Positions 9,121 through 17,443 of a stretch of 64,000 nt of DNA are shown one piece after another. Position numbers and translations under genes: made by a program. The notes under the pieces are model-generated. The model searched no databases. It was not told the origin of the DNA and saw only the letters and a program-made list of their open reading frames with translations. Positions within the stretch are counted from its first letter, which is position 1, and each line of letters begins with the position of its first letter. Source of the DNA: Tenacibaculum gallaicum (GTDB lineage: Bacteria; Bacteroidota; Bacteroidia; Flavobacteriales; Flavobacteriaceae); the NCBI RefSeq assembly GCF_003387615.1, contig NZ_QUNS01000001.1:412241-476240 (forward strand), written 5' to 3'.

Positions 9121-10395
9121 TTATTTTAAATCGAAACCGATATCTTTTCGATAATTCATTTTATCAAAAGCTATTTTATCGATGCTCTTATAAGATTTCT
9201 CTAAGGCTTCTTCTATTGAATCTCCAAAAGATGTAATTGCCATAACACGTCCGCCACTCGTAACTACTTTACCATCTTTTAAAGTGGTTCCTGCATGAAA
9301 AACAATTGAATTTTCTACAGCATCATAACCCGTAATTTCTTTTCCTTTCTCATAAGCTTCAGGGTATCCGCCAGAAACTAACATTACTGTAGTCGCTGTT
9401 TGTGGAGTAACTTCGTATGATTTTTCGCCTAAAGTTTGCGTAGCAACACCTTCAAATAACTCTACTAAGTCTGATTGAATACGTGGTAATACCACCTCTG
9501 TCTCAGGGTCCCCCATACGAACGTTGTATTCAACTACCGAAGGATTTCCGTTATCGTTCATTAATCCGATAAAAATAAACCCTCTATAATCAATTCCATC
9601 TTTTTGCAAGCCGTCAATTGTTGGTTTAACAACCAATTCTTCCACTTTCGTTAAAAAATCATCCGTAGCAAAAGGAACAGGAGAAATAGCGCCCATACCG
9701 CCTGTATTTAACCCTGTGTCACCTTCTCCAATACGTTTGTAATCTTTAGCAGAAGGTAATATTTTATAATTCTTTCCGTCCGTTAATACGAAAACAGATA
9801 ATTCTATTCCTTTTAAAAACTCTTCAATAACTACAGTTGATGAAGCATTTCCAAACTTTTGATTAGAAAGCATTTCTTCTAACTCAGCTTTAGCTTCTTC
9901 TAAATCATTTAAAATTAAAACTCCTTTACCAGCAGCTAATCCGTCAGCTTTTAATACATACGGAGCATCTAAGGTTTCTAAGAATTTTTTTCCTTCAGCT
10001 AAATTTTCAGTAGTAAAAGATTGATAACGAGCTGTTGGAATGTTGTGTTTTTCCATGAATTGCTTCGAAAAATCTTTACTTCCTTCTAGTAAAGCACCAT
10101 CTTTTTTAGGTCCAATTACAGGAATATTTTTTAACTCTTTATCTGCTAAGAAAAAGTCGTGAACACCTTCTACCAAAGGAGCTTCAGGACCTACAACTAC
10201 CATGTTGATATTGTGTTGTAAAACAGTTTCTTTTACCTGTGCAAAATCGGTTGGATTGATGGCAATATTCCTTGCTATTGCATCAGTTCCTGCGTTACCA
10301 GGAGCAACAAAAAGATTGTTGATTTTAGTACTTTCTGAAAGTTTTTTAGCAAAGGCATGTTCTCTACCGCCCGATCCTAAAATTAGAATATTCAT
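9121..10395 (-). CDS. purD: Phosphoribosylamine-glycine ligase
   Basis: This 424-residue enzyme makes glycinamide ribonucleotide from phosphoribosylamine, glycine and ATP in purine synthesis. The N-terminal domain begins MNILILGSGGREHAFAKKL and the family VVGPEAPLVEG motif is present. The ATP-grasp part carries PYVLKADGLAAGKGV and NTGGMGAISPVP, and the metal site region reads VEYNVRMGDPETEVVLP. The C-terminal part includes HAGT and VTSGGRVMAIT. Length and motif order are complete. The gene stands alone with its own -7 box (10422-10429) and a terminator shared with the convergent kinase gene. Confidence 0.97.
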   Translation of the reverse strand: MNILILGSGGREHAFAKKLSESTKINNLFVAPGNAGTDAIARNIAINPTDFAQVKETVLQHNINMVVVGPEAPLVEGVHDFFLADKELKNIPVIGPKKDGALLEGSKDFSKQFMEKHNIPTARYQSFTTENLAEGKKFLETLDAPYVLKADGLAAGKGVLILNDLEEAKAELEEMLSNQKFGNASSTVVIEEFLKGIELSVFVLTDGKNYKILPSAKDYKRIGEGDTGLNTGGMGAISPVPFATDDFLTKVEELVVKPTIDGLQKDGIDYRGFIFIGLMNDNGNPSVVEYNVRMGDPETEVVLPRIQSDLVELFEGVATQTLGEKSYEVTPQTATTVMLVSGGYPEAYEKGKEITGYDAVENSIVFHAGTTLKDGKVVTSGGRVMAITSFGDSIEEALEKSYKSIDKIAFDKMNYRKDIGFDLK

Positions 10396-10421
10396 TGTTG
10401 TGTGTTGTTGTATTGTGAGTG

Positions 10422-10429
10422 CAAATATA
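10422..10429 (-). promoter_or_regulatory. -7 promoter box of purD
   Basis: TATATTTG on the minus strand, followed by CAC, matches the TAnnTTTG consensus 26 bases before the purD start. Confidence 0.6.
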
Positions 10430-10483
10430 AAATAAGAAAAAAGGCTATGAGCAAAACCTGTCTTTAAAATTATGTAAAAAACT

Positions 10484-10519
10484 AAAAAGACCTCTTTTAA
10501 TTTGAAAAGAAGTCTTTTT
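10484..10519 (-). terminator. Terminator after the 559-residue protein gene
   Basis: AAAAAGACCTCTTTT pairs with AAAAGAAGTCTTTTT with one mismatch across a 6-base loop. The minus-strand copy ends in five T directly downstream of the 10556-12235 gene. Confidence 0.75.
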
Positions 10520-10555
10520 ATGGTTTAATTAGGTTTTTTGGTAGTCGTTCTGCGA

Positions 10556-12235
10556 CTAAAATATTTGTTCTAGTATTTTTTGCGTAATAGCATAAGTAGG
10601 TGTTACCCCGCTCATTCCAAGTCCTCCAGAGGCAAGCGTAGCACCTGTTTCTAGTGGGTTATCTGAGGCGTAATATGCATAACGAACCTTTACGTTTTCT
10701 GAAATATTTCCTCTAATTTTTGAGGCTGATTGAATTGCTTTTTGATAATGTGCTCCTTCCATTTCTAGTCCGATTACATTCCAAGTTGAATCGTGGAAGA
10801 ATCGTAGTAAATCTTTGTTTTGTAATGAAGTTCCTAATACAGAAATCATTGCTCCGTCAAAAACCTGAACTCCAAAACCTTCTAAATCTTCTTTTGATAG
10901 TTCGTTTTTAAATGGGTAATTATCAGCAGTTCCTTCAAAAATATGTGATGAAGGAATCATAATATCTCCTTTACCACCTTCTAAAATACCTGCTTTCCCC
11001 ATAATTGAAACAGATTGAACATCTAAATGGATTTTTTCTCCTTTTGTTTTATAGGGCTTTAAAAGCTCGTCCATAGTTTCAAAAGCCTGTTCACCAAAAG
11101 CATAATCCATTACAATAATTACAGGATCTTCTCCAGCTGAATTAACTTTGTTAAAAGAGTTCGCTTCAAAATCAATTTTCCCTGTATCAATTACCTGAAC
11201 ATTGATATTGGTTCCTGAAGTATCTTTGATATATATGAGTCCGTTTTCAGAAGCATAATTTTTAACGGCAGATTGTAAAGTACTGCTATTAACATTACTC
11301 AATACTTCAAAAAGTTGAAAATCTTTGTGTTTTTTAGCTTCTTTTGGTAAAGCGTTTTGTGCATAAATACTATTCATTACACTGTGCATGTTAGCACTGA
11401 TGATATGAATAGGACGTTCTAATAGATCGTTTTCTAATAAAACCTTTTTAATATTGTTTGCCCAAATTTCACCGTAAATATGATGTCCAATTTCCTCAAT
11501 TAAAACAGAACTGAACTTAATAGAGCGTTTTTGGTCGTATAAAGCTTCATTAATTGCTAATTTACCTAACCAATAAATTAGATGGAAAAACCTGTTTGGG
11601 TTCTCTTCTGAAGCAAACGTATTGTAAGCGTCGTACACTTCATCATAAGTTCTACCTAAAATATTACCAAGGTGTACAACAATTACATCTTTCTCCTCAT
11701 CTGTAAGTGTTTTATTATGTATTACAATATCTTCTAGTTGTAACCATTCACGAATAAAACTTTCTCCATTATTAAAAACAACACGATCTTTAATTTTATG
11801 AGATTCAATAAATAAAAACGTTAAGTGTGTAAGAATATCATAAATCTCAGAGCGCCCTCTAGTAATTTCAATATTCATTTGATCTTTATCAATACGGTAA
11901 CAATTTCTTCTTCTTTTAGGAGGAATAATTGCTTTGAATTTTGAATTACGATACCCTTCGTCAGCGGTCAAATAAATAAACTGACACTCTTCTATTCCTT
12001 CTGGTAACCGTTCTATAACGTATACCAATCCGTTTAATTCCGTTTTGTTTTCTGCAATTGAACCATAAATTTCTGGACGTAAAGACAAGAGTGATGTACG
12101 TAAAGTTTCACCAGAAACCCCCATTGGTTTGTAAAAACCGCGACTAAATAAGTGTCGCATTGAAATGTATAAACGCTCAATAGCATTTGTAGATTCTTGG
12201 GCTCTTGTACGTTCTTTTAGGATAGGTTTTGACAT
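10556..12235 (-). CDS. Conserved uncharacterised protein with nucleoside-phosphorylase-like C-terminal half
   Basis: The 559 residues include no signal peptide or membrane segment. I recognise the sequence as a conserved Bacteroidota cytoplasmic protein without an assigned function. The N-terminal 330 residues are mostly helical and charged, with ELNGLVYVIERLPEG and KRRRNCYRI. From about residue 390 the chain reads like a nucleoside phosphorylase/hydrolase fold: IMGKAGILEGGKGDIMIPS, then FDGAMISVLGTSLQN, then VIGLEMEGAHYQKAI. The last stretch resembles the EMEG/EMEA nucleoside-binding signature of that superfamily. A link to nucleotide metabolism is therefore an inference; purD lies just downstream but appears separately transcribed. 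It has a -7 box at 12250-12257 and its own terminator. Confidence 0.65.
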   Translation of the reverse strand: MSKPILKERTRAQESTNAIERLYISMRHLFSRGFYKPMGVSGETLRTSLLSLRPEIYGSIAENKTELNGLVYVIERLPEGIEECQFIYLTADEGYRNSKFKAIIPPKRRRNCYRIDKDQMNIEITRGRSEIYDILTHLTFLFIESHKIKDRVVFNNGESFIREWLQLEDIVIHNKTLTDEEKDVIVVHLGNILGRTYDEVYDAYNTFASEENPNRFFHLIYWLGKLAINEALYDQKRSIKFSSVLIEEIGHHIYGEIWANNIKKVLLENDLLERPIHIISANMHSVMNSIYAQNALPKEAKKHKDFQLFEVLSNVNSSTLQSAVKNYASENGLIYIKDTSGTNINVQVIDTGKIDFEANSFNKVNSAGEDPVIIVMDYAFGEQAFETMDELLKPYKTKGEKIHLDVQSVSIMGKAGILEGGKGDIMIPSSHIFEGTADNYPFKNELSKEDLEGFGVQVFDGAMISVLGTSLQNKDLLRFFHDSTWNVIGLEMEGAHYQKAIQSASKIRGNISENVKVRYAYYASDNPLETGATLASGGLGMSGVTPTYAITQKILEQIF

Positions 12236-12249
12236 ATGTTTTTAAAGTA

Positions 12250-12257
12250 CAAATATA
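12250..12257 (-). promoter_or_regulatory. -7 promoter box of the 559-residue protein gene
   Basis: TATATTTG on the minus strand matches the TAnnTTTG consensus 14 bases before the ATG at 12235. Confidence 0.55.
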
Positions 12258-12275
12258 CAAATTATGTTAAAGAAG

Positions 12276-13901
12276 CTAATTTTTTAAAATACTGTTATAT
12301 TTTTTAGGGTTATTTAACAAGTTAACAGCATTTTTTATAGTTACATCATTTTTAAATAAATGCTTATACATTCCTTCTTTGTATGTATAGCGTTCCACAA
12401 TTTCATTTTCAATTTCTTTTGATAAAAGATCTTGGTTGACCGAAACTTTAGCAACTTTAACAGCCTTTAATTGTTGAATAATTGCGGTATATTCTGAGGT
12501 GATTTTTTTGTTGTTTTCTACGGATTCATATGCTTCTTGAAACATTTTTTCTTCTTTAGATACAAAAGCAGTGTCTTTACGAAGTAAATAATCTTTAAAT
12601 TGATTAAAACTTGAAGAAGAAAAGGTGTAGTTATCAGCAGGTAAATTAGGGTTTTGATGTGTAAAATCAGTTACAAAATTAAAAATTGCTCTTGATTTTA
12701 GTAACTCATCAGTTTCTGCTGTTTTTTTAGAAAACTCACTTGTTACATCAGGAGTTACACCACCTCCATCGTATACTTTTCGTCCATTTTGAGTTGTGAA
12801 TTCATTAAGAGTAGCGTCAGAAAACTTAGGTACCTTCCCTGTTTTGGAATCTCTGTTGGCATAATCTAACTCCTGAATACATCGTCCGCTAGGAGTATAA
12901 TATTTAGAAATCGTAATTTTCATTTGAGTTCCATAGCTCAAATCAAAATAACGTTGTACGAGTCCTTTTCCAAAAGAACGCTCTCCCATAACAACAGCTC
13001 GGTCATAATCTTGTAAGGCACCAGAGACAATTTCTGAGGCAGAGGCAGATCGACCATTTATTAAAACAACGATAGGGATTTCAGCATCTAAAGGTTCTCT
13101 ACTTGTTTTATAAGTTCTACTATTTTTTTTAGTTTTTCCACGAGTATCAACAACTTTTAATCCTTTAGGAATAAATAAGTTGGTGATATTTATAGCATCA
13201 AATAAAGAACCACCAGGATTGTATCTCAAATCAAAAACCAACTTTTTCATTCCTCGTTTCTTTAGGTCACTAAACGCATTTACAACACTTTCAGTAGCCT
13301 TTTGACTGATAAATCGTGTTAAAACAATATATCCTGTTTCAGTATCAATCATATCGTAAAAAGGGACAGGATTTAAAATAACTTTATCAAGTTTTACAGA
13401 TATGTTTTTTGTTTGACCATTTCTTTCTATTTGTAAAGAAAGCTCTTTTCCCGGAACTCCTTTTAACATTTGTGGAAATTGACCTCTTTCTAAGGTTGCT
13501 AATTCTTGTCCATTTACATTGATGATGATATCACCTGCTTTTAAACCAGCTTTATCGGCGGAAAAACCTTTGTAAATTTCGGCAACTACAATTCCTTTTT
13601 TAGTATAAAAAGTAGAAATACCAATACCTCCATATTCACCTTCACGACGAATACGAGCATCTTCAACATCTTGTTCATTATAAAAATTGGTGTATGGATC
13701 TAAATTCTTAAGGGTGTTTTTTATCGCCTTGTCAGTTAAATAGCCAGGGTTGATTTCATCAATATAATTAATGTTCAACTCTTTAAAAAGGTTGTTGTAA
13801 ATTTCAATTTGTTTAGCAATCTCGAAAAAACGAGACTGAAAAGAAAAGAAAAGAGAGATGACAATAAGCGAACCAAAAAAAAGGAATTTTCTATTTTTCA
13901 T
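12276..13901 (-). CDS. S41-family C-terminal processing protease (CtpA-like)
   Basis: This 541-residue exported serine protease begins with a hydrophobic signal or anchor (about residues 4-20). A PDZ domain follows (about 95-175, with GIGISTFYTKKGIVVAEI and AGDIIINVNGQEL). The S41 catalytic core has the Ser in NGRSASASEI and the Lys in SFGKGLVQ, the Ser-Lys dyad of tail-specific proteases. The roughly 150-residue C-terminal tail is typical of Bacteroidota members. It acts in the periplasm on unfolded or C-terminally marked proteins. The ATG overlaps the end of rnpA by 11 bases, so the two genes form an operon. Confidence 0.9.
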   Translation of the reverse strand: MKNRKFLFFGSLIVISLFFSFQSRFFEIAKQIEIYNNLFKELNINYIDEINPGYLTDKAIKNTLKNLDPYTNFYNEQDVEDARIRREGEYGGIGISTFYTKKGIVVAEIYKGFSADKAGLKAGDIIINVNGQELATLERGQFPQMLKGVPGKELSLQIERNGQTKNISVKLDKVILNPVPFYDMIDTETGYIVLTRFISQKATESVVNAFSDLKKRGMKKLVFDLRYNPGGSLFDAINITNLFIPKGLKVVDTRGKTKKNSRTYKTSREPLDAEIPIVVLINGRSASASEIVSGALQDYDRAVVMGERSFGKGLVQRYFDLSYGTQMKITISKYYTPSGRCIQELDYANRDSKTGKVPKFSDATLNEFTTQNGRKVYDGGGVTPDVTSEFSKKTAETDELLKSRAIFNFVTDFTHQNPNLPADNYTFSSSSFNQFKDYLLRKDTAFVSKEEKMFQEAYESVENNKKITSEYTAIIQQLKAVKVAKVSVNQDLLSKEIENEIVERYTYKEGMYKHLFKNDVTIKNAVNLLNNPKKYNSILKN

Positions 13902-14274
13902 CTTGAGTAACTTCGGTAATAAACTTTGTTAATAATTTCTTCATTTTATGCTCTAAATCGGCATATTTCCATTCATCTCTTGCAAGATAAGAAATCATAA
14001 ACACATACGGTTTATCTATAGTCTCATAAATAGTATGCTTTTCTTTACGGTAGGTTTCGCGAAGTAACCGTTTTATACGGTTTCTATCTACCGCTTTTTT
14101 AAAATTACGTTTAGGTACAGAAACTCCAACTTGCGCAGGAAATTTTGAGGTGTGTTCGGTTTGTATATACACCATTCTTAGCGGAAAAACTTTTATCACC
14201 TTTCCCTCCTCATATAGTCTTCCTATCAGCTTTTTGCTTTTTAAACGCTCCTCTTTTCCTAAAGTAAATCTCAT
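13891..14274 (-). CDS. rnpA: Ribonuclease P protein component
   Basis: RnpA binds the catalytic RNA of RNase P for tRNA 5' maturation. I place the start at 14274 (MRFTLGKEERLKSKK), giving 127 residues, the usual size. A longer in-frame start at 14358 would add 28 residues unlike the family. The signature RNR region reads KAVDRNRIKRLLRETYR, preceded by VGVSVPKRNFKKA. It is not next to rpmH here, unlike in many bacteria, but is coupled to the S41 protease gene, whose start it overlaps. Confidence 0.93.
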   Translation of the reverse strand: MRFTLGKEERLKSKKLIGRLYEEGKVIKVFPLRMVYIQTEHTSKFPAQVGVSVPKRNFKKAVDRNRIKRLLRETYRKEKHTIYETIDKPYVFMISYLARDEWKYADLEHKMKKLLTKFITEVTQDEK

Positions 14275-14418
14275 TAGTACAAACATACGCAAACCTGCAC
14301 GAATAACCATTTTTTTAAGTATTTTTGAATCAATTCTTTTAAGAAACGCATACAACAAATCGCGATTAATTTTACGTTTCTCTTATACAATTAGTAAAAT
14401 TAATTTTAAAACATATTT

Positions 14419-15597
14419 ATGAAGTCTGATTTATTTCAAGCCCCAGATTATTATCAAGTAGATGATTTATTAACCGAGGAGCATAAGCTTGTTCGCAACA
14501 CTACCCGTGAATGGGTTAAGAAAAACTTATCTCCAATTATTGAAGAATATGCACAACGTGCTGAGTTTCCGAAGGAATTGATTAACGGATTGGCAGAAGT
14601 AGGAGCTTTTGGGTCTTATATTCCTGAAGAATATGGAGGAGCTGGGTTAGATCAAATTTCTTACGGATTAATCATGCAAGAATTAGAGCGTGGTGATAGT
14701 GGAATTCGATCTACTGCTTCAGTACAATCCTCTCTTGTTATGGGACCTATTTATAACTACGGAACCGAAGCACAACGACAAAAATACTTACCAAAATTAG
14801 CCTCTGGTGAATGGATGGGAAGTTTCGGATTAACAGAACCAAATCACGGTAGTAATCCTAGTGGAATGGAAACGAAGTTTAAAGATATGGGAGACCATTA
14901 TTTGTTGAATGGAGCTAAAATGTGGATTTCAAATGCACCCATTTGTGATGTAGCAGTTGTATGGGCAAAAAATGAAGAAGGTCGTATTCATGGTTTATTA
15001 GTTGAACGTGGTATGGAAGGTTTTTCTACGCCAGAAACTCATAATAAATGGTCGTTAAGAGCATCAATTACAGGTGAATTAATTTTTGACAATGTAAAAG
15101 TTCCTAAAGAAAATATATTACCCAATAAATCAGGGCTAGGAGCTCCATTGTTGTGTCTTGATGCTGCTCGTTACGGTATTGCTTGGGGCGTTATTGGTGC
15201 TGCGATGGATTGTTATGATACAGCATTACGTTATGCGAAAGAACGTACACAGTTTGGTAAACCAATAGGGCAATTTCAGTTACAACAAAAAAAGTTAGCT
15301 GAAATGATTACTGAAATCACTAAGGCTCAGTTGTTAACATGGCGTTTAGGAGTCTTAAAAAATGAAGGTCGCGCAACATCTGCTCAAATATCTATGGCAA
15401 AACGAAATAATGTTGACATGGCGTTGAAAATAGCACGTGAGGCTAGACAGGTACTGGGAGCAATGGGAATTTCTGGAGAATACTCAATTATGAGGCATGC
15501 AATGAATTTAGAAAGTGTAATAACCTACGAAGGAACACACGATGTTCATTTATTAATTACAGGGTTGGATATCACAGGATTAAATGCATTCAAATAA
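14419..15597 (+). CDS. Acyl-CoA dehydrogenase, glutaryl-CoA dehydrogenase type
   Basis: This 392-residue flavoenzyme has the three acyl-CoA dehydrogenase parts: an N-terminal helical domain, a beta domain with GSFGLTEPNHGSNPSGM and MWISNAP, and a C-terminal helical domain with ERTQFGKPIGQFQ. The end reads VITYEGTHDVHLLITG, placing the catalytic Glu (YEGT) where glutaryl-CoA dehydrogenases carry it. The expected reaction is oxidative decarboxylation of glutaryl-CoA to crotonyl-CoA in lysine or tryptophan breakdown. The gene is monocistronic and diverges from rnpA across 144 bases. Substrate assignment is by motif only. Confidence 0.88.
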   Translation: MKSDLFQAPDYYQVDDLLTEEHKLVRNTTREWVKKNLSPIIEEYAQRAEFPKELINGLAEVGAFGSYIPEEYGGAGLDQISYGLIMQELERGDSGIRSTASVQSSLVMGPIYNYGTEAQRQKYLPKLASGEWMGSFGLTEPNHGSNPSGMETKFKDMGDHYLLNGAKMWISNAPICDVAVVWAKNEEGRIHGLLVERGMEGFSTPETHNKWSLRASITGELIFDNVKVPKENILPNKSGLGAPLLCLDAARYGIAWGVIGAAMDCYDTALRYAKERTQFGKPIGQFQLQQKKLAEMITEITKAQLLTWRLGVLKNEGRATSAQISMAKRNNVDMALKIAREARQVLGAMGISGEYSIMRHAMNLESVITYEGTHDVHLLITGLDITGLNAFK

Positions 15598-15603
15598 AAA
15601 GAA

Positions 15604-15656
15604 GAAGAAGCACTCAAACGTTAAACCACTAACACATTATTAAGGAGTGCTTCTTC
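15604..15656. repeat. 12-bp inverted repeat with 29-base loop
   Basis: GAAGAAGCACTC (15604-15615) and GAGTGCTTCTTC (15645-15656) are perfect inverse complements. They lie between the convergent acyl-CoA dehydrogenase gene and the small membrane ORF. The structure could act as a terminator or mRNA 3'-end stabiliser, although the T run is weak. Confidence 0.6.
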
Positions 15657-15682
15657 CATCAACTATTAAAACTAAAATTTAC

Positions 15683-15817
15683 CTACTCTTTTTTCTTGCC
15701 ACCATTAACAAGAATTAAAAGAGCAGTTACTAAACCTATACAAACCAAACCGAAAATAATCATCATAATGGTTCCGTTTGTCCAAGATACCATTGGGATG
15801 TTCATTAATTGTGTCAT
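15683..15817 (-). CDS. 44-residue single-span membrane protein
   Basis: The short ORF starts ATG at 15817 with MTQLMNIPMVSW and has one clear membrane segment (TIMMIIFGLVCIGLVTALLI) and a basic tail ending GGKKKE. A fair -7 box (TATTTTTG, 15840-15847) lies 22 bases upstream and a purine-rich AAGAAGAA precedes the start. Codon use looks like that of its neighbours. I do not recognise a family. Such single-span peptides often act as small subunits or regulators of membrane complexes, but nothing here identifies a partner. Confidence 0.65.
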   Translation of the reverse strand: MTQLMNIPMVSWTNGTIMMIIFGLVCIGLVTALLILVNGGKKKE

Positions 15818-15839
15818 TTCTTCTTATACTTTATTGTCT

Positions 15840-15847
15840 CAAAAATA
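15840..15847 (-). promoter_or_regulatory. -7 promoter box of the 44-residue membrane protein gene
   Basis: TATTTTTG on the minus strand matches the TAnnTTTG consensus 22 bases before the start codon. Confidence 0.5.
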
Positions 15848-15931
15848 CAAGCATAGTTTAAGTTAAAACATGATTTTTATCAGGGTTTTGAAAAAAATGA
15901 TGAGATTTTATAATATAGATTAGGAAGATGT

Positions 15932-16008
15932 TACCTCTTTTAATGCAGTGTCGAAACCATTAATACTAGCTTGGTTTCTTCCTTATCACTCTAGTATTAT
16001 TCAATTTG
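15932..16008 (-). pseudogene. Decayed 3' end of a second PNPOx-family gene
   Basis: On the plus strand this segment aligns over about 75 bases with the end of the intact gene at 16889-17431: CTCTTTTAAT, then ACCATTAATA, then TGGTTTCTT and TATTATTCAAT against the corresponding bases near 16895-16960. Translated on the minus strand it keeps IE, then T(K), then SINGFDTALKE against the intact TNIDGLDTLLKE. It has in-frame stops and one frameshift. It is a remnant of a duplicated gene end lying on the far side of the lipoprotein gene. Confidence 0.7.
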
Positions 16009-16026
16009 CGAATGTTATAAGTTATA

Positions 16027-16800
16027 TTAAAATGCAGAGTAATTTAAAGATAGATTATCAATATAAAAAACAGTATCCTCTAAGTATCCAGAGTTTGACC
16101 AGCCCATTAAATACATTTCGTTCATAAAGTTTTCATTAATACCACCATACATGTTAAGTGCTGTTTCATCACAAACCAAAACATCGTTTTTCCATAGTTG
16201 CATCACTCCATCAGTAGCTTTTTCACTGCTAGGAGCTTTAATTCTAGCCATAATATGAATCCATTTCCCTTGATCATTTTTGGTAATAAAGTCAGTTCCT
16301 AACTCTCCTGAAGGTGATATCGTCGACTGTTCTGTTCCATTTCTATATCGATGTAGGGTAAGATTGGAACCTCCTGTGTTATTTGGAGATAATGACCAAT
16401 TTACATGAAACCCTGGATATCGATAGTCATTTTTATAAACAGCTAAAAACTTATTGTTGCTAGCTGAATTTTCTTTACGATGAGTATAATTAACGGGGAT
16501 GTAAAGTTCATATTTTATCCATAATTCTCCAGTATTTGAATAGGATATTCTTTGCTCAGAAAAAGCGTCTTCTCCCGATGGTCCACCTTTATAGTAAAAC
16601 CGAAGAGAGTACTCTCCATCCTTTTTTACTTCGTTAGAAACAGATGAATAGGTACTACTGCCATAGCTAATATTGTTTTCTGTTTGAGATAAGTCACCTT
16701 TTTCAAAATCATCAAAAAATAATATATTCCCTGAAGGTTCTTCAACTATTTTTGGACTCTCTTTTGTACAAGACATGAAAAATAGAGTAAGGAAAATCAC
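16027..16800 (-). CDS. Lipoprotein with concanavalin-like polysaccharide-lyase fold; start region frameshifted at a poly-A run
   Basis: From the GTG at 16800 the frame gives 257 residues with a lipobox-like FFMSC followed by a Thr/Lys/Glu-rich linker. The rest resembles the jelly-roll of heparin lyase I-like or LamG proteins (FFDDFEKGDLSQ, then SLRFYYKGG, WIKYELYIP, GKWIHIMARI and FYIDNLSL). The likely role is surface polysaccharide binding or cleavage. The natural start appears to be the ATG at 16826: it is followed by nine A, and ten A would give MKKKSHLYSVIFLTLFFMSC, a textbook lipoprotein signal. With nine A that ATG frame stops after nine codons. The gene lies between the decayed copy and the intact copy of the PNPOx gene, which suggests insertion or rearrangement here. 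Confidence 0.65.
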   Translation of the reverse strand: MIFLTLFFMSCTKESPKIVEEPSGNILFFDDFEKGDLSQTENNISYGSSTYSSVSNEVKKDGEYSLRFYYKGGPSGEDAFSEQRISYSNTGELWIKYELYIPVNYTHRKENSASNNKFLAVYKNDYRYPGFHVNWSLSPNNTGGSNLTLHRYRNGTEQSTISPSGELGTDFITKNDQGKWIHIMARIKAPSSEKATDGVMQLWKNDVLVCDETALNMYGGINENFMNEMYLMGWSNSGYLEDTVFYIDNLSLNYSAF

Positions 16801-16888
16801 GGAATATAAGTGGCTTTTTTTTTCATAGTGTAATAATTGTTTTGTAGTGTATATAATTAATGTATTAATTTTAAAACGATCAAATTAT

Positions 16889-17431
16889 TTATTCTTTTAA
16901 TAAAGTATCCAATCCATCAATATTAGTTTGATTTCTGTCGTTCCAATATTGTTCAATACCTTCTTCACCTTTTTCAGTAGCCCAATCGTTTAATTGATTT
17001 CGCTCTCCTTGGTATTCATAAAAAGGAATTGACATTCCGCAAGAGGTTTGTACACTTTCTATAGAAACCACAAATATTTGACGGGTACCAGGAAGTTTAG
17101 GAAATAAATCAGCATAATTACCCCACTTATCATGAGTTGGAAGAATTTCTTCTGCTTTTCCATATAGTCTGAGTATGTTTGGAGCACCTTCAAAAGCACA
17201 AAACATGATGGTTATTCGGTTGTTAGCTAATAAATGTGCTGAGGTTTCATTTCCGCTACCTGTAACACTTAGCCAAGCAACTGTATTTTTATCAAGTACT
17301 TTAAAGGTATCCATTCCTTTAGGAGAAAGGTTAATCCTTCCCTCTTTAGCAGCGGTAGCAACAAAAAAGAGTTTTTGTGCTTCAATAAATTTTAGAACTC
17401 GAGTTGTTATTTTGTCGTAAAATTTTGCCAT
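16889..17431 (-). CDS. Pyridoxamine 5'-phosphate oxidase-family flavin-binding protein
   Basis: This 180-residue cytoplasmic protein has the split-barrel FMN-binding fold. Signs include FFVATAAKEGRINLSPKG near residue 22-39, TVAWLSVTGSGNETSAHLL and ITIMFCAFEGAPNILRLYG. It belongs to the general stress/FMN-binding branch rather than true PdxH, since the C-terminal PdxH signature is absent. It lies 12 bases downstream of glpK and is probably co-transcribed with it. The substrate is unknown. The last 25 codons are duplicated as a decayed fragment at 15932-16008. Confidence 0.8.
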   Translation of the reverse strand: MAKFYDKITTRVLKFIEAQKLFFVATAAKEGRINLSPKGMDTFKVLDKNTVAWLSVTGSGNETSAHLLANNRITIMFCAFEGAPNILRLYGKAEEILPTHDKWGNYADLFPKLPGTRQIFVVSIESVQTSCGMSIPFYEYQGERNQLNDWATEKGEEGIEQYWNDRNQTNIDGLDTLLKE

Positions 17432-17443
17432 GATTCTTTATTT

